Positions 7,107 to 7,225 of a DNA stretch of 7,225 bases are shown here, piece by piece. A program made the translations under genes and the position numbers. The notes beneath the pieces were generated by a model that saw only the letters and a list, made by a program, of their open reading frames with translations, did not search any database and was not told where the DNA came from. Position 1 is the first letter of the stretch, and each line of letters begins with the position of its first letter. The stretch is from an uncultured Collinsella sp. (GTDB lineage Bacteria > Actinomycetota > Coriobacteriia > Coriobacteriales > Coriobacteriaceae), in the NCBI GenBank assembly GCA_900754435.1, contig CAAECT010000111.1:1-7225 (forward strand), read 5' to 3'.

Positions 7107-7225
7107 CTACACGCGCAGGTAGCGACGCATGGCGATGGCAGAACCAAAGAGGCCGATAATCACGCCGACCAGAATCAGCGCAGCATAGGTCACCAGGTAG
7201 TACTGCATCGGCAGGGCAAACGACA
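7107..7225 (-). CDS. ftsX: Cell division protein FtsX, C-terminal 38 residues only
   Basis: Only the end of the gene is present; the reading frame runs off the right edge of the window. The visible residues, from SFALPMQYYLVTYAALILV to the end, form one hydrophobic transmembrane segment followed by GSAIAMRRYLRV and a TAG stop. A last membrane helix ending in a GSxxxxRRxLRV tail is what I know from Gram-positive FtsX proteins. FtsX is the permease-like partner of the ATPase FtsE and activates cell-wall hydrolases at the division site from the membrane. The call rests on a short stretch, so another ABC-type permease with a similar end is possible, but a strong terminator directly after it and rnr next fit a housekeeping locus. 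Confidence 0.72.
   Translation of the reverse strand, partial: SFALPMQYYLVTYAALILVGVIIGLFGSAIAMRRYLRV

Overview
The window reads as a stretch of chromosome from a moderately GC-rich bacterium. The protein sequences (an FtsX ending in the Gram-positive style, a compact RNase R, a MurNAc phosphotransferase operon, a VanZ-like membrane protein) and the strong AGGAGG-type ribosome binding sites suggest an anaerobic gut actinobacterium of the class Coriobacteriia, perhaps Collinsella-like. That placement is an inference from general similarity, not from a search. Every gene I can support lies on the minus strand, so the window is best read from its right end to its left.

From right to left: (1) the last 38 codons of ftsX, closed by a strong intrinsic terminator (7049-7082); (2) rnr, encoding RNase R (4836-6971), closed by an 11-bp GC-rich hairpin (4779-4810); (3) a short spacer (4660-4778) dense in repeated ACCT half-sites, followed by a small serine recombinase of the resolvase/invertase family (4054-4659); (4) a VanZ-family membrane protein read from a TTG start (3367-3948), followed by two neighbouring hairpins; (5) a compact MurNAc operon murR-murQ-murP (3162 down to the left edge). 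The end of murP lies outside the window.

The operon forms a coherent scavenging route. MurP, a PTS EIIBC permease, would import N-acetylmuramic acid as the 6-phosphate. MurQ would cleave the lactyl ether to give GlcNAc-6-phosphate and D-lactate. MurR, an RpiR-type repressor with a sugar-phosphate (SIS) domain, would sense MurNAc-6-phosphate and control the operon. No EIIA domain appears in the visible part of MurP, so a shared EIIA elsewhere is expected. FtsX and RNase R are core housekeeping genes; the recombinase sits directly downstream of rnr and is the only sign of possible mobility.

I see no CRISPR array, rRNA, tRNA, insertion sequence or toxin/defence cassette. Most of the window is ordinary. 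The stretches most worth a second look are the repeat cluster in front of the recombinase, the small palindromes in front of murR, the reduced domain layout of RNase R and the cysteine pairs in the VanZ-like protein.
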